Shown piece by piece: positions 25,059-33,960 of a stretch of 64,000 nt of DNA. The notes below the pieces were generated by a model. That model saw only the letters and a list, made by a program, of their open reading frames with translations, did not search any database and was not told where the DNA came from. Made by a program: the position numbers and the translations under genes. Within the stretch, counting starts at the first letter, position 1, and every line of letters begins with the position of its first letter. The DNA is from Frateuria_A sp051900415 (lineage in GTDB: Bacteria; Pseudomonadota; Gammaproteobacteria; Xanthomonadales; Rhodanobacteraceae): positions 372,001-436,000 of the forward strand of contig NZ_JBHZGL010000002.1 of assembly GCF_051900415.1 (NCBI RefSeq), read 5' to 3'.

Positions 25059-25130
25059 CTGGGGGCGCGGTGGTGGGAGGCGCACATGATAAGCGAGGGG
25101 TGTGAGAGGCTCGAAAAGCCGGGGCTGAGG

Positions 25131-25380
25131 CAGGCTTCCCCCATCCGCCCTTCGGGCACCTTCCCCCGTGAAGCGGGGGAAGGATCACAACCATGCCATG
25201 CCGGCTTCTCCGCATGCTCGCGCCAGAGGCGCCATCCGATCCTTCCCCGCCCGCGGGGGAAGGATCACAACCATGCCGTGCCGGCTTCTCCGCATGCTCG
25301 TGCCAGACGCGCCGTCCCGATCCTTCCCCCGCCTGCGGGGGAAGGTGCCCGAAGGGCGGATGGGGAAGCCTTGCGGGGAG
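25131..25380. repeat. MITE-like repeat, family B locus 2
   Basis: Outer ends TTCCCCCATCCGCCCTTCGG (left) and its inverse GAAGGGCGGATGGGGAAG (right) enclose G/C hairpins and a locus-specific spacer beginning ATCACAACCATGCC. The spacer is repeated in tandem with an exact 80-bp period (25181 and 25261). It occupies most of the 453-bp gap between sucD and nadE; the rest holds only the sucD terminator. No gene is seen. Confidence 0.85.
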
Positions 25381-25460
25381 GCATCAAGGACGCCTCGCTG
25401 CCATGGTGCCCTCCAGCGAGCCCCGGCTCTTCGCCCCTCTCTCCGGAACGGAGAGAGACA

Positions 25461-25490
25461 AAAAAAGGCCACGCTCTCGCGTGGCCTTTT
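25461..25490 (-). terminator. Intrinsic terminator after sucD
   Basis: On the minus strand, AAAAGGCCACGC-GAGA-GCGTGGCCTTTT followed by more T, 22 nt past the sucD stop: a 12-bp stem with a U-tract. Confidence 0.9.
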
Positions 25491-25511
25491 GTCGTGCGCA
25501 GAATCGCGCGC

Positions 25512-26384
25512 TTACTTCATCAACTTCGCCAGCGTCTTGCCCAGGTCGGCCGGCGACTTCACGGTCGTCACGCCCGCCTTCTCCAGCGCCGCGAACTTCG
25601 CCGCCGCGGTGCCCTTGCCGCCGGAGATGATCGCGCCGGCGTGACCCATGCGCTTGCCGGCCGGGGCCGACGCGCCGGCGATGAACGACACCACCGGCTT
25701 GGTCACGTACTCGCCGATGAACTCGGCGGCGTCTTCCTCGGCGCTGCCGCCGATCTCGCCGACCATGATGATGCCTTCGGTCTGCGGATCGTCCTGGAAC
25801 AGCTTCAGGCAGTCGATGAAGTTCAGGCCGTTGATCGGGTCGCCGCCAATGCCGATGCAGGTGGACTGGCCCAGGCCCTCGTTGGTGGTCTGGAACACCG
25901 CTTCATAGGTGAGCGTGCCCGAACGCGACACGATGCCGACCTTGCCCGGCTTGTGGATGTGGCCCGGCATGATGCCGATCTTGCACTCGCCCGGGGTGAT
26001 GACGCCTGGGCAGTTCGGCCCGATCAGCACGGTCTCCGGATGCTGCGCCAGCACGTTCTTCACGCGCAGCATGTCCAGCACCGGGATGCCCTCGGTGATC
26101 GCCACGATCACGCGGATGCCCGCATCGATCGCTTCCATGATCGAATCGGCCGCGAACGGCGGCGGCACGAAGATCACCGACGCGTCCGCGCCGGTCTCTG
26201 CGACCGCCTCGTCCATCGAATTGAAGACCGGCAGGCCGATGTGCTGGCTGCCGCCCTTGCCTGGGGTCACGCCGCCGACGATCTTGGTGCCGTAGTCGAT
26301 CGCCTGCTCGGCGTGGAAGGTGCCCTGCTGGCCGGTGAAGCCCTGCACCAGCACCTTGGTGTTCTTGTTGACCAGAACGCTCAT
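25512..26384 (-). CDS. sucD: Succinyl-CoA synthetase alpha subunit
   Basis: A 290-aa TCA-cycle subunit that binds CoA and carries the phosphohistidine. The N-terminal Rossmann fold starts SVLVNKNTKVLVQGFTGQQG, followed by GGVTPGKGGSQHIGLPVFNS. The ligase signature and phospho-His are in GHAGAIISGGKGTAAAK near residue 245. The length matches the family (about 289). It is 13 nt downstream of sucC on the same strand, so the two form the usual sucCD operon, here ending in a strong terminator. Confidence 0.97.
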   Translation of the reverse strand: MSVLVNKNTKVLVQGFTGQQGTFHAEQAIDYGTKIVGGVTPGKGGSQHIGLPVFNSMDEAVAETGADASVIFVPPPFAADSIMEAIDAGIRVIVAITEGIPVLDMLRVKNVLAQHPETVLIGPNCPGVITPGECKIGIMPGHIHKPGKVGIVSRSGTLTYEAVFQTTNEGLGQSTCIGIGGDPINGLNFIDCLKLFQDDPQTEGIIMVGEIGGSAEEDAAEFIGEYVTKPVVSFIAGASAPAGKRMGHAGAIISGGKGTAAAKFAALEKAGVTTVKSPADLGKTLAKLMK

Positions 26385-26397
26385 GCTTTCTCGCTCC

Positions 26398-27558
26398 TCA
26401 CTTCGCGGCGGCCACGGCTTTCTGCGCCGCGTCGTTGAGATCGTCGGCCGGCGTGATCGCCAGGCCGGAGTTGGCCAGCAGTTCGCGGCCCTTCTCCACG
26501 TTGGTGCCCTGCAGGCGCACGACCACCGGGATGGTCAGGCCCACTTCCTTCACGGCGGCGATGATGCCCTCGGCGATCAGGTCGCAGCGCACGATGCCGC
26601 CGAAGATGTTGACCAGGATGGCCTTCACCTTGTCGGAGGAGAGGATCAGCTTGAACGCCTCGGTCACGCGCTCCTTGGTCGCGCCGCCGCCGACGTCGAG
26701 GAAGTTGGCCGGCTCGCCGCCCGCCAGCTTGATCACGTCCATGGTGGCCATCGCCAGGCCCGCGCCGTTGACCATGCAGCCGATCGAGCCGTCCATGGTC
26801 ACGTAGTTGAGGTTGTGCTGCACGGCAGCCGCTTCGGCCTGGTCTTCCTGGGTCAGGTCGCGCATGGCGACCAGCTCGGGATGGCGGAAGTCGGCGTTGT
26901 CGTCGGAGTTGACCTTGCCGTCGAGCGCGGCCAGGTTGCCGTCCTCGAGGATCGCCAGCGGGTTGAGCTCGACCAGCGACAGGTCCTTCTCGTTGAACAG
27001 CTTGTACAGGCCCAGCATGATCTTGGTCAGCTGGTTGACCTGCTTGGCGTTGAGATCCATCGCGAAGCCGAGGTTGCGGCACTGGTAGGGCTGCAACCCC
27101 TCGACGAAATCAACGACGATCGTGTGGATGTCTTCGGGCGTGTCGCGGGCGACCTGCTCGATGTCCACGCCGCCGTGCTTGGAGGCAATGAAGGAAATCG
27201 CCTTCGAGTCGCGGTCCACCAGCACCGAGAGGTAAAGCTCCTTGGCGATGTTGGTGGCATCGGTCACCAGCACCAGGTTGACCGGCAGCGCGCGGCCGGC
27301 GGACTGGTAGGTCGCCATGTTCGTGCCCAGCATGCCCTTGGCGGCAGCGCGCACGTCGTCGAGGCTCTTGCAGAACTTGACGCCACCGGCCTTGCCACGG
27401 CCGCCTGCGTGGATCTGCGCCTTGACCATCCACTGCGAGCCACCGAGCGCCTTGGCGGCGTCGACGGCAGCGTCGGGGGAGTTGGCAACCTTGCCCGGCG
27501 GCACGGTAATTCCGTACTGCGCGAACAGCTCTTTGGCCTGGTACTCGTGGAAATTCAT
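26398..27558 (-). CDS. sucC: Succinyl-CoA synthetase beta subunit
   Basis: A 386-aa TCA-cycle subunit with an N-terminal ATP-grasp domain (MNFHEYQAKELFAQYGI start; QIHAGGRGKAGGVK near residue 47) and a C-terminal CoA-ligase domain (FLDVGGGATKERVTEAFKLI then GGIVRCDLIAEGI). VELNPLAILEDGNLAALDGK is the Mg/ATP site. The ATG at 27558 is the family start, with GAGG 8 nt upstream. It is divergent from pilS across a 283-bp gap that should hold both promoters; a similar sucCD/pilSR arrangement is familiar from Xanthomonas. Confidence 0.97.
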   Translation of the reverse strand: MNFHEYQAKELFAQYGITVPPGKVANSPDAAVDAAKALGGSQWMVKAQIHAGGRGKAGGVKFCKSLDDVRAAAKGMLGTNMATYQSAGRALPVNLVLVTDATNIAKELYLSVLVDRDSKAISFIASKHGGVDIEQVARDTPEDIHTIVVDFVEGLQPYQCRNLGFAMDLNAKQVNQLTKIMLGLYKLFNEKDLSLVELNPLAILEDGNLAALDGKVNSDDNADFRHPELVAMRDLTQEDQAEAAAVQHNLNYVTMDGSIGCMVNGAGLAMATMDVIKLAGGEPANFLDVGGGATKERVTEAFKLILSSDKVKAILVNIFGGIVRCDLIAEGIIAAVKEVGLTIPVVVRLQGTNVEKGRELLANSGLAITPADDLNDAAQKAVAAAK

Positions 27559-27841
27559 TCCTATACCTCGAGCGAACTTGGAAAACGTATCGGGCCGCAC
27601 GCGCGCTAAGGCAGCGTGGACGCGGGAGAGGTCGGACGGCGGCTTTCAGCACGCTGCCGGCGTGCAGTGCGCGCTGCCTGGAGTCAACCGGGCACGAATC
27701 GCGCAATACGGCCGGGCATTTTCGCGCAAAGGCGGCCTTCATGGAAAGTGCCGCCCGTGCCGGCCCATCCGTGCGCCGCGATGCTGGCGGCGCGCGCCGG
27801 CCTGTCTATACTCGGACGAACGCCGCGTCGAAGCCGTCAAC

Positions 27842-29482
27842 GTGCCTTCCACGATACCTACCGCCGAACCGCCCGTTTTCCAGCCCGCCCGCCCGGCGGC
27901 GATGGCAATCCGCCACGAACTGTTCTTCCTCAACTACTTCCGGCTGGCCCAGGCGCTGGTCTACACGGGCCTGGCGCTCAGCTCGCCCCGGCTGACCTGG
28001 CCGACCGTTGACCAGCCGGTGCTGGCCTACGTGGTGATCGGGGTCTACCTGTTGTTCGCGCTGGGCATGCTGGTGCAGACCCGCAACGCGATGGCCAACG
28101 CACGACTGGTGGTCTCCGGCGCGCTAGTGGTGGACATCATGGTGGCGGTGCTGGCGGCCTGGCTGATCCACGAGGCGCGCATCGGCATCGCGATGATGCT
28201 GGCGGTGAACCTTTCCACCGGCGCACTGGTGTTGCCGCTGCGGCTTTCGTGTTTCTTCGCCGCGCTGGCCACGCTGGGCATGCTCGGGCACACGCTGATC
28301 GTGCAGGCCCCGGGCGACGGCGATCTGCTCGAATCGGGCCTGCTGGGCGTGGCGTACTTCGCCACCACCACGCTCTGCCACGTGCTGGGACGCCAGTTGC
28401 GCGCCACCGAGGCACTGGCCGAGCAACGCAGCCTGGACCTGGCCAACCTGTCCCAGGTCAACGAGCTGATCATCCGGCGCATGAAGACCGGCGTGCTGCT
28501 GGTGGACGATGCCAACCGCATCCACCAGTTGAACGAGTCGGCCTGGATGCTGCTGGGCAATCCGCCGGCCGACCAGCGCGACCTGGGCAAGCTGGCGCCG
28601 GAGCTCTCGCGCCGCCTGTACCACTGGATGACCTCCGGCAAGCTGGACGAGACCGCCACGCAGCTGGCCGACGGTGTGCCGGAAGTGGTGCCGCGCTTTA
28701 CCCGCCTGGCACCCAACGACGACTCGCACGTACTGATCTTCCTGGACGACACCTCGCTGCTCTCGCGCCGTGCGGAAGAGCTGACCCTGAGCTCGTTGGG
28801 GCGGTTGTCCGCCTCGATCGCGCACGAGATCCGCAACCCGCTGGCGGCGATCCGCTACTCGGCGCAGCTGCTGGCCGAATCCAAGGAACTTACCTCCAGC
28901 GACGCGCGCATGGTGGAGATCATCAACAACCATTGCGTACGGTTGAACGAGATCATCGAGAACATCCTGCAGCTCTCGCGGCGGGAGCGCTCGCGTCCGG
29001 AAACCCTGGACCTGGGTCGCTGGGCCCACGGGTTCGTGGAGGAATACAAGCAGGGCAACGACATTGGCGGCGACTCGCTGCGCGTGATCACCGGGTCCGT
29101 GCCGGTGGCCGCGGTGGCCGATCCGCAGCAGTTGCAGCAGGTGATGTGGAACCTGGTGCAGAACGCCCTGCGCTACGGCCGCATGCCCGGTGAACCGGCG
29201 CGGGTGATGGTGGTGGTGCGCCAGGGCGAACACAGCGTGCCCATCCTGGAAGTGATCGACCGCGGCCCGGGCATCGCGCCGAAGGTGGCGGCACAGATCT
29301 TCGAGCCGTTCTACACCACGCACGAGTACGGCACCGGGCTGGGCCTGTACCTGGCCAGGCAGATGAGCGAAGCCAACCAGGCCTCGCTCGAATACGTGCG
29401 CGTGGCCGGCGGCGGCAGTTGCTTCCGGTTGACCCTCACGCCGCCGGCAAGGCACCCGGCCGACGGCGGGGATGCGGCCTAA
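27842..29482 (+). CDS. pilS: Sensor histidine kinase PilS
   Basis: Inner-membrane sensor that phosphorylates PilR to control pilin (pilA) transcription. The 546-aa protein has six N-terminal hydrophobic segments (from ELFFLNYFRLAQALVYTGLA to LLGVAYFATTTLCHVLG). A PAS-like segment follows (TGVLLVDDANRIHQLNESA). The H-box is SASIAHEIRNPLAAIRYSAQ near residue 330, with N-box MWNLVQNALRYGR and G-boxes VIDRGPGIAP and GTGLGLYLARQM. GTG at 27842 is my start; an ATG at 27902 would give 526 aa, also acceptable. pilR follows after a repeat-filled 296-bp gap. Confidence 0.92.
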   Translation: MPSTIPTAEPPVFQPARPAAMAIRHELFFLNYFRLAQALVYTGLALSSPRLTWPTVDQPVLAYVVIGVYLLFALGMLVQTRNAMANARLVVSGALVVDIMVAVLAAWLIHEARIGIAMMLAVNLSTGALVLPLRLSCFFAALATLGMLGHTLIVQAPGDGDLLESGLLGVAYFATTTLCHVLGRQLRATEALAEQRSLDLANLSQVNELIIRRMKTGVLLVDDANRIHQLNESAWMLLGNPPADQRDLGKLAPELSRRLYHWMTSGKLDETATQLADGVPEVVPRFTRLAPNDDSHVLIFLDDTSLLSRRAEELTLSSLGRLSASIAHEIRNPLAAIRYSAQLLAESKELTSSDARMVEIINNHCVRLNEIIENILQLSRRERSRPETLDLGRWAHGFVEEYKQGNDIGGDSLRVITGSVPVAAVADPQQLQQVMWNLVQNALRYGRMPGEPARVMVVVRQGEHSVPILEVIDRGPGIAPKVAAQIFEPFYTTHEYGTGLGLYLARQMSEANQASLEYVRVAGGGSCFRLTLTPPARHPADGGDAA

Positions 29483-29486
29483 GCTT

Positions 29487-29675
29487 GCTCCCTCTCCCCT
29501 CCGGGGAGAGGGCTGGGGTGAGGGGCCGGGGCTCGCGGGAAAATTAATCCAGCCCCCCGCCAGAGAAAAGCTGAAGCCGGCTTTCGCGATCTTCTCCCCG
29601 GCGTTACCGAGCCAGCCGTAGTTCCAGGCGAGCCCGGCCCCTCACCCCACCCTCTCCTCGAAGGGATGAGGGAGC
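29487..29675. repeat. 189-bp element bounded by inverted family A repeats
   Basis: A family A unit in forward orientation (29487-29539) and a decayed one in reverse (29628-29675) flank about 90 bp of unique sequence. The whole gap between pilS and pilR is essentially this element plus the pilR promoter region. The inverted arrangement could form a very large hairpin in the transcript. Confidence 0.75.
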
Positions 29676-29778
29676 AAAGGCGTGAAGCGCGTAATCACGC
29701 CATTTCCTGCCCCGGAGCAGAGCACAGAACCGCCAAACTGCTATACCCTTTCGTTGTTACCGCCTGACGAAGAGAACC

Positions 29779-31206
29779 ATGTCCGCACAGACCGTCCTGG
29801 TCATCGACGACGAACGCGACATCCGCGAGCTGCTCACCATCACGCTCGGTCGCATGGACCTCCAGGTGGAGGCGGTGGGCACCGTGGCCGAGGCCCGCCG
29901 GGCGCTGGGCGAACGCAGCTACGATCTGTGCTTCACCGACATGCGCCTGCCCGACGGCACGGGCCACGAGGTGATCGAGCTGATCGCTGCCACCCACCCG
30001 GACACGCCGGTGGCGATGATCACCGCCTACGGCAACGTCGACGCGGCGGTGAACGCGCTCAAGGCAGGCGCCTTCGACTTCGTCTCCAAGCCGGTCGACA
30101 TCCAGATGCTGCGCCGGTTGGTACGCACCGCGCTGCAACTGGCCGAGGAACGCAAGAGCGGTGGCGGCGCCGCCTCCACCGGCGCGGCCGGGCGGCTGGT
30201 CGGCGACTCGCCGGCAATGCAGCAGGTGCGCGCCACCATCGCCAAGCTCGCGCGTAACCAGGCGCCGGTCTATATCGCCGGCGAATCGGGTGTGGGCAAG
30301 GAGTTGGTCGCGCGGCTGATCCACGAGCAGGGCCCGCGCGCCAACGGGCCGTTCGTGCCGGTCAACTGCGGCGCGATCCCCTCGGAGCTGATGGAAAGCG
30401 AGTTCTTCGGCCACAAGAAGGGCAGCTTCACCGGCGCCGGCGCCGACAAGGAAGGCCTGTTCCAGGCCGCCCATGGCGGCACGCTGTTCCTGGACGAGGT
30501 GGCCGAACTGCCGCTGCACATGCAGGTCAAGCTGCTGCGCGCGATCCAGGAAAAGGCGGTGCGTCCGATCGGTGCGCGCGAGGAAGTGCCGGTGGACGTG
30601 CGCATCCTCTCGGCTACCCACAAGGATCTCGCCCGGCTGGTCGAACAGGGCCAGTTCCGCCAGGACCTGTTCTACCGCATCAACGTGATCGAACTGCGCG
30701 TGCCGCCGCTGCGCGAGCGCCGCGGTGACGTGCCGCAGCTGGCCTCCTTCATCCTGCGCTCGCTGGCCGCCAAGAGTGGCGGCACACCCGGCCGGCTGAA
30801 GCCGGATGCGCAGCAGGCGCTGGAGGAATACGACTTTCCCGGCAACGTGCGCGAGCTGGAAAACATCCTCGAGCGCGCCATGGCGATGTGCGATGGCGAC
30901 ATCATCGGCGCCGATGACCTCATGCTGCCGCAACGGCCGTTGCGCCAGCCCGAACCGATGAATGCCGCGCATGCCGCCATGCACGCGCCGCAACCGGGCG
31001 CCGCGGTCGCCGCGCAACCGGCGGTGCCACATGCGACCGGGCCGGGGAGCGGCGTGCCGCTGGACGACTACATCAGCAATCTCGAACGCACGGCGATCAT
31101 CAAGGCGCTGGAAGAGTCGCGCTACAACAAGACGGCGGCGGCGAAGAAGCTTGGCATCACCTTCCGCGCGTTGCGTTACAAGCTCAAGAAGCTGGGCATC
31201 GACTGA
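29779..31206 (+). CDS. pilR: Sigma-54-dependent response regulator PilR
   Basis: A 475-aa NtrC-family activator of the pilin promoter. The receiver domain starts VLVIDDERDIRELL and has its phospho-acceptor Asp in CFTDMRLPDG near residue 55. The AAA+ domain has Walker A GESGVGKE near residue 172 and GSFTGA, the sigma-54 contact loop (the usual variant in PilR), followed by GGTLFLDEVAELPLH. The C-terminal Fis-type helix-turn-helix reads NKTAAAKKLGITFRALRYKL. The ATG at 29779 follows AAGAGAACC. It pairs with pilS upstream. Confidence 0.95.
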   Translation: MSAQTVLVIDDERDIRELLTITLGRMDLQVEAVGTVAEARRALGERSYDLCFTDMRLPDGTGHEVIELIAATHPDTPVAMITAYGNVDAAVNALKAGAFDFVSKPVDIQMLRRLVRTALQLAEERKSGGGAASTGAAGRLVGDSPAMQQVRATIAKLARNQAPVYIAGESGVGKELVARLIHEQGPRANGPFVPVNCGAIPSELMESEFFGHKKGSFTGAGADKEGLFQAAHGGTLFLDEVAELPLHMQVKLLRAIQEKAVRPIGAREEVPVDVRILSATHKDLARLVEQGQFRQDLFYRINVIELRVPPLRERRGDVPQLASFILRSLAAKSGGTPGRLKPDAQQALEEYDFPGNVRELENILERAMAMCDGDIIGADDLMLPQRPLRQPEPMNAAHAAMHAPQPGAAVAAQPAVPHATGPGSGVPLDDYISNLERTAIIKALEESRYNKTAAAKKLGITFRALRYKLKKLGID

Positions 31207-31892
31207 CGCTTTTTGCGGCTTTTTCCTCTGGGGAGGACTGGGTGAGGACGAGGGGCTCGCGGGAATGCCCGCCGTAGCTGTTCGCTTGTTTGTCGTTCTT
31301 GGGCGGCCTCTCCGCGACTGGGCTCGCCTGCGGCGGGCTTCCGATCGCCTGCCGGCGCTCGGGAGCTGAAGCGGGAAGAACGCGCGATTGTGCCCGTCCG
31401 CCGCACTCTGCTCCCTCTCCCCTCCGGGGAGAGGGCTGGGGTGAGGGGCCGGGGCTCGCGGGGCTGTCTGCAGGAGCGCTGCCTTGCTTGTCGTTCTTGC
31501 GCGGCCTCTCCGCGACTGGGCTCGCCTGCGGCGGGCTTCCGATCGCCTGCCGGCGCTCGGGTCACTTTCTTTGCGGGCCCAAAGAAAGTAACCAAAGAAA
31601 TGGCCTGGCTAAGTACCGGGTAGCTAAAAAGCTAGGTGCCTGTGCGCCCTGTTTGGTAGGCCTCTTGCTCTTAGAGGAGCTGCCGCCGCTTTACCGCGGG
31701 CGCTCGGGAGATGAGGCAAGGGAGGCACTTGGCGGGTTAGGTGGTGCCGGCGCGAGCGCCGCACTTGGCTCCCTCTCCCCTCCGCGGAGAGGGTTGGGGT
31801 GAGGGGCCGGCGCTCGCGGGGAATGTGCTTCCCGCCGGTACCCCATAAAACAATGCCGCCCCCTCACCCCCGGTGGCCTGGGGGAGAGGCGG
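31207..31892. repeat. Repeat-only intergenic region after pilR
   Basis: No gene is seen in these 686 bp. Contents in order: a 73-bp sequence at 31291-31363, repeated at 31489-31561 with one mismatch (contains GGGCTCGCCTGCGGCGGGCT); a family A unit at 31410-31460 between them; a perfect 10-bp stem ACTTTCTTTG/CAAAGAAAGT at 31564-31589; another family A unit at 31768-31820; and a decayed inverted one at about 31858-31890. The ACTTTCTTTG hairpin with a following AACCAAAGAAA is a repeat type seen in many beta- and gammaproteobacteria. Confidence 0.8.
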
Positions 31893-33467
31893 CTATTCGC
31901 TCGCCTCCGTCTCCTGCCCGCCCAGCGCCTGCCGCATCGTCCGCAGCAGTTGTTGCGTGTTGATCGGCTTGTCGACCAGGTACAGCCGGTCCAGCCTGGG
32001 CAACTCCTCCAGATCCGGCGGCGCCTCGGGCCGCGCCAGCAGCAGCACCGAGCGCCGATAGCCGTGCTCGATCAGCGCCGCCAACGTGCGCACGCCGGTG
32101 AACAGGTTCATGTCCGCATCCATCACCACGAGGTCGGGCACGCCGTGGGCCTCGATCCACTGCAGCGCCGCGGTGCCGCTCTGGCTGGCGTGCGGCTGGT
32201 AGCCGTAGCCGTCGAGGATGTCGACCAGCAACGACAGCGGACCGGCCTCCTCCACGACGACCAGCACGCGCTCGGCCTCGCCCATCAGGCTTTCGCCCTG
32301 CTCCTCCTGTACCGCCGCCTCGACATCCGGTTCCGCGATCGGGATGTAGAGGTGGAAAGCGGTGCCTTTGCCCGGTTCGCTGTCCAGGCGCATGACGCCG
32401 TTGTGCCCGGCGACGATCCGCTGGCAAGAGAGCAGGCCCAGGCCGGTGCCGCTTTCCTTGGTGGTGAAGAACGGCTCGAACAGATGCTCGCGTACCTCCG
32501 GCGACATGCCCGGCCCGGTGTCGGCGACGGTCAGCCGCAGGTAGCGGCCTGGATGCGGTTGCTCGCCTTGCAGGAAGAAGTCCTCGGCCAACTCGCACTC
32601 GCACGCTTCGATGCGCAGATTGCCCCCGGCCTCGCCCATGGCCTGGATCGCGTTGAGACAGAGATTGAGCAAGGCCTGCTGCAGTTCGGTGTGGTTGCCT
32701 TCGAAAGCCAGTTCGCGATCATCGATCACGAGGTCCATTTCCACCGCACGCGGCACGCTGCCGCGCAGCAGCAGGCCCAGTGCATCCATCAGCGCGCCCA
32801 CGCGCACCTGCTCGGCGCGCCGCGCGCCGCGGGCGAAGGAGAGCATCGACTGAACCATCTGCAGACCACGCCGACCGCAGTCGCGCACCAGCGCGCCCAG
32901 GCGCCCCAGGCGCGGGTCGTCCTGGTAGTCCTGCAGGCTGTCGCCGGCCAGCAGCAGCGGTTGCAACAGGTTGCGCAGGTCGTGGCTCAGGCCGCCGGCG
33001 AGCATGGCCAGGCTCTCGAAGCGCTGCGCACGGATCAGCTCTGCCTCGGCGCGGCGCTTGGCCCGCACGGCCTCGGCCTCGGCCAGCGCACGGCGCACGG
33101 CGCTGGCCAGCCGCGTGGGATTCTGCTTGAGGATGTAGTCCGTGGCGCCGTTGCGCAGTGCCTCGACCGCGGCCTCCTCACCCAGCGTGGCCGAGACGTA
33201 GATGAAGGGCAGATCCCCGTCATGCTGCCGAAGCAGCTCCAGCGCGCGCTGGCCGGAGAAGCCGGGCAGGCTCAGGTCCGACAGCACGATGTCCGGGTGG
33301 AACTCCTCGAGGCAGGCGATGTAGCCGGCCTCGTCGTCGACCAGCCGCACCTGATAGTCGATTCCGTCCGCGTCGAGTTCCGCCTGGATCAGCTCCGCAT
33401 CGATCGGGTCGTCCTCGACCTGCAGGATGCGAATGGTGGGCAGCGGGCGTGTGGTGGCGTTGGGCAT
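31893..33467 (-). CDS. REC-histidine kinase-REC hybrid protein
   Basis: A 524-aa soluble protein with no membrane segments. The N-terminal receiver (ILQVEDDPIDAELIQAEL; Asp in DIVLSDLSLPGFSG near residue 61) is followed by a coiled-coil linker. The kinase core has H-box GGLSHDLRNLLQPLL near residue 165, N-box LLNLCLNAIQAMGEAGG, and G-boxes VADTGPGM and GTGLGLLSCQRIV. A second receiver follows (VLVVVEEAGPLSLLVDIL; Asp in LVVMDADMNL). In the second receiver the usual acidic pair near the start is VEEAG. It is the last gene of a three-gene signalling operon, 46 nt after the single receiver. The signal and output are unknown. Confidence 0.85.
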   Translation of the reverse strand: MPNATTRPLPTIRILQVEDDPIDAELIQAELDADGIDYQVRLVDDEAGYIACLEEFHPDIVLSDLSLPGFSGQRALELLRQHDGDLPFIYVSATLGEEAAVEALRNGATDYILKQNPTRLASAVRRALAEAEAVRAKRRAEAELIRAQRFESLAMLAGGLSHDLRNLLQPLLLAGDSLQDYQDDPRLGRLGALVRDCGRRGLQMVQSMLSFARGARRAEQVRVGALMDALGLLLRGSVPRAVEMDLVIDDRELAFEGNHTELQQALLNLCLNAIQAMGEAGGNLRIEACECELAEDFFLQGEQPHPGRYLRLTVADTGPGMSPEVREHLFEPFFTTKESGTGLGLLSCQRIVAGHNGVMRLDSEPGKGTAFHLYIPIAEPDVEAAVQEEQGESLMGEAERVLVVVEEAGPLSLLVDILDGYGYQPHASQSGTAALQWIEAHGVPDLVVMDADMNLFTGVRTLAALIEHGYRRSVLLLARPEAPPDLEELPRLDRLYLVDKPINTQQLLRTMRQALGGQETEASE

Positions 33468-33513
33468 GCAGTCTATTGCGCTCCTGTTTCGTTCCGTCGT
33501 CCAGCACCCAAAG

Positions 33514-33960
33514 TCATTCGTGCTCCGGCAACTGGTTGAGCACGGCCCAGAAGCGGCCCAACGTCCGCACCGCCTCGAAGAACTGGTCCACGTCCACCGG
33601 CTTGATCACGTAGGCGTTCACGCCCAGGTCCCAGCTGCGCGCCAGGTCGCTTTCCTCGCGCGAGGAGGACAGGATCACCACCGGGATCAGCCGCCACCGC
33701 TCGTCCGCGCGCAGCCGGGTCAGCACTTCCAACCCGTTCATGCGCGGCATCTTGATGTCGAGCAGGATCACGGACGGATCAATATCCTCGCGCCCCTGCC
33801 AGGGGCCTCGGCATTGCAGGTAGTCCAGGCAGTCGACGCCGTCTTCCACGTGCACCACCGGATTGGCCAGGTTGGCCTCGCGCAGCCCGTCCATGGCCAT
33901 CTCCGCGTCGGCCAGGCTGTCTTCGACCAGCAGCACGGGACCCAGGTGGCGGTTGTTCAT
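33514..33960 (-). CDS. Single-domain response regulator (Rcp1/CheY-like)
   Basis: A 148-aa stand-alone receiver with no output domain. The acidic pair is in VLLVEDSLADAEMAM near residue 12, and the phospho-acceptor Asp is in VILLDIKMPRMNGLEVL near residue 68. The conserved Ser/Thr is in VVILSSSREESDL, and Lys in AYVIKPVDVDQFFEAV. The extended loop and DIKMPRMNG resemble Rcp1-type receivers paired with phytochrome-like or CHASE-type kinases. It overlaps the upstream sensor kinase gene by 4 nt, so it is almost certainly its phosphorelay partner. Confidence 0.9.
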   Translation of the reverse strand: MNNRHLGPVLLVEDSLADAEMAMDGLREANLANPVVHVEDGVDCLDYLQCRGPWQGREDIDPSVILLDIKMPRMNGLEVLTRLRADERWRLIPVVILSSSREESDLARSWDLGVNAYVIKPVDVDQFFEAVRTLGRFWAVLNQLPEHE

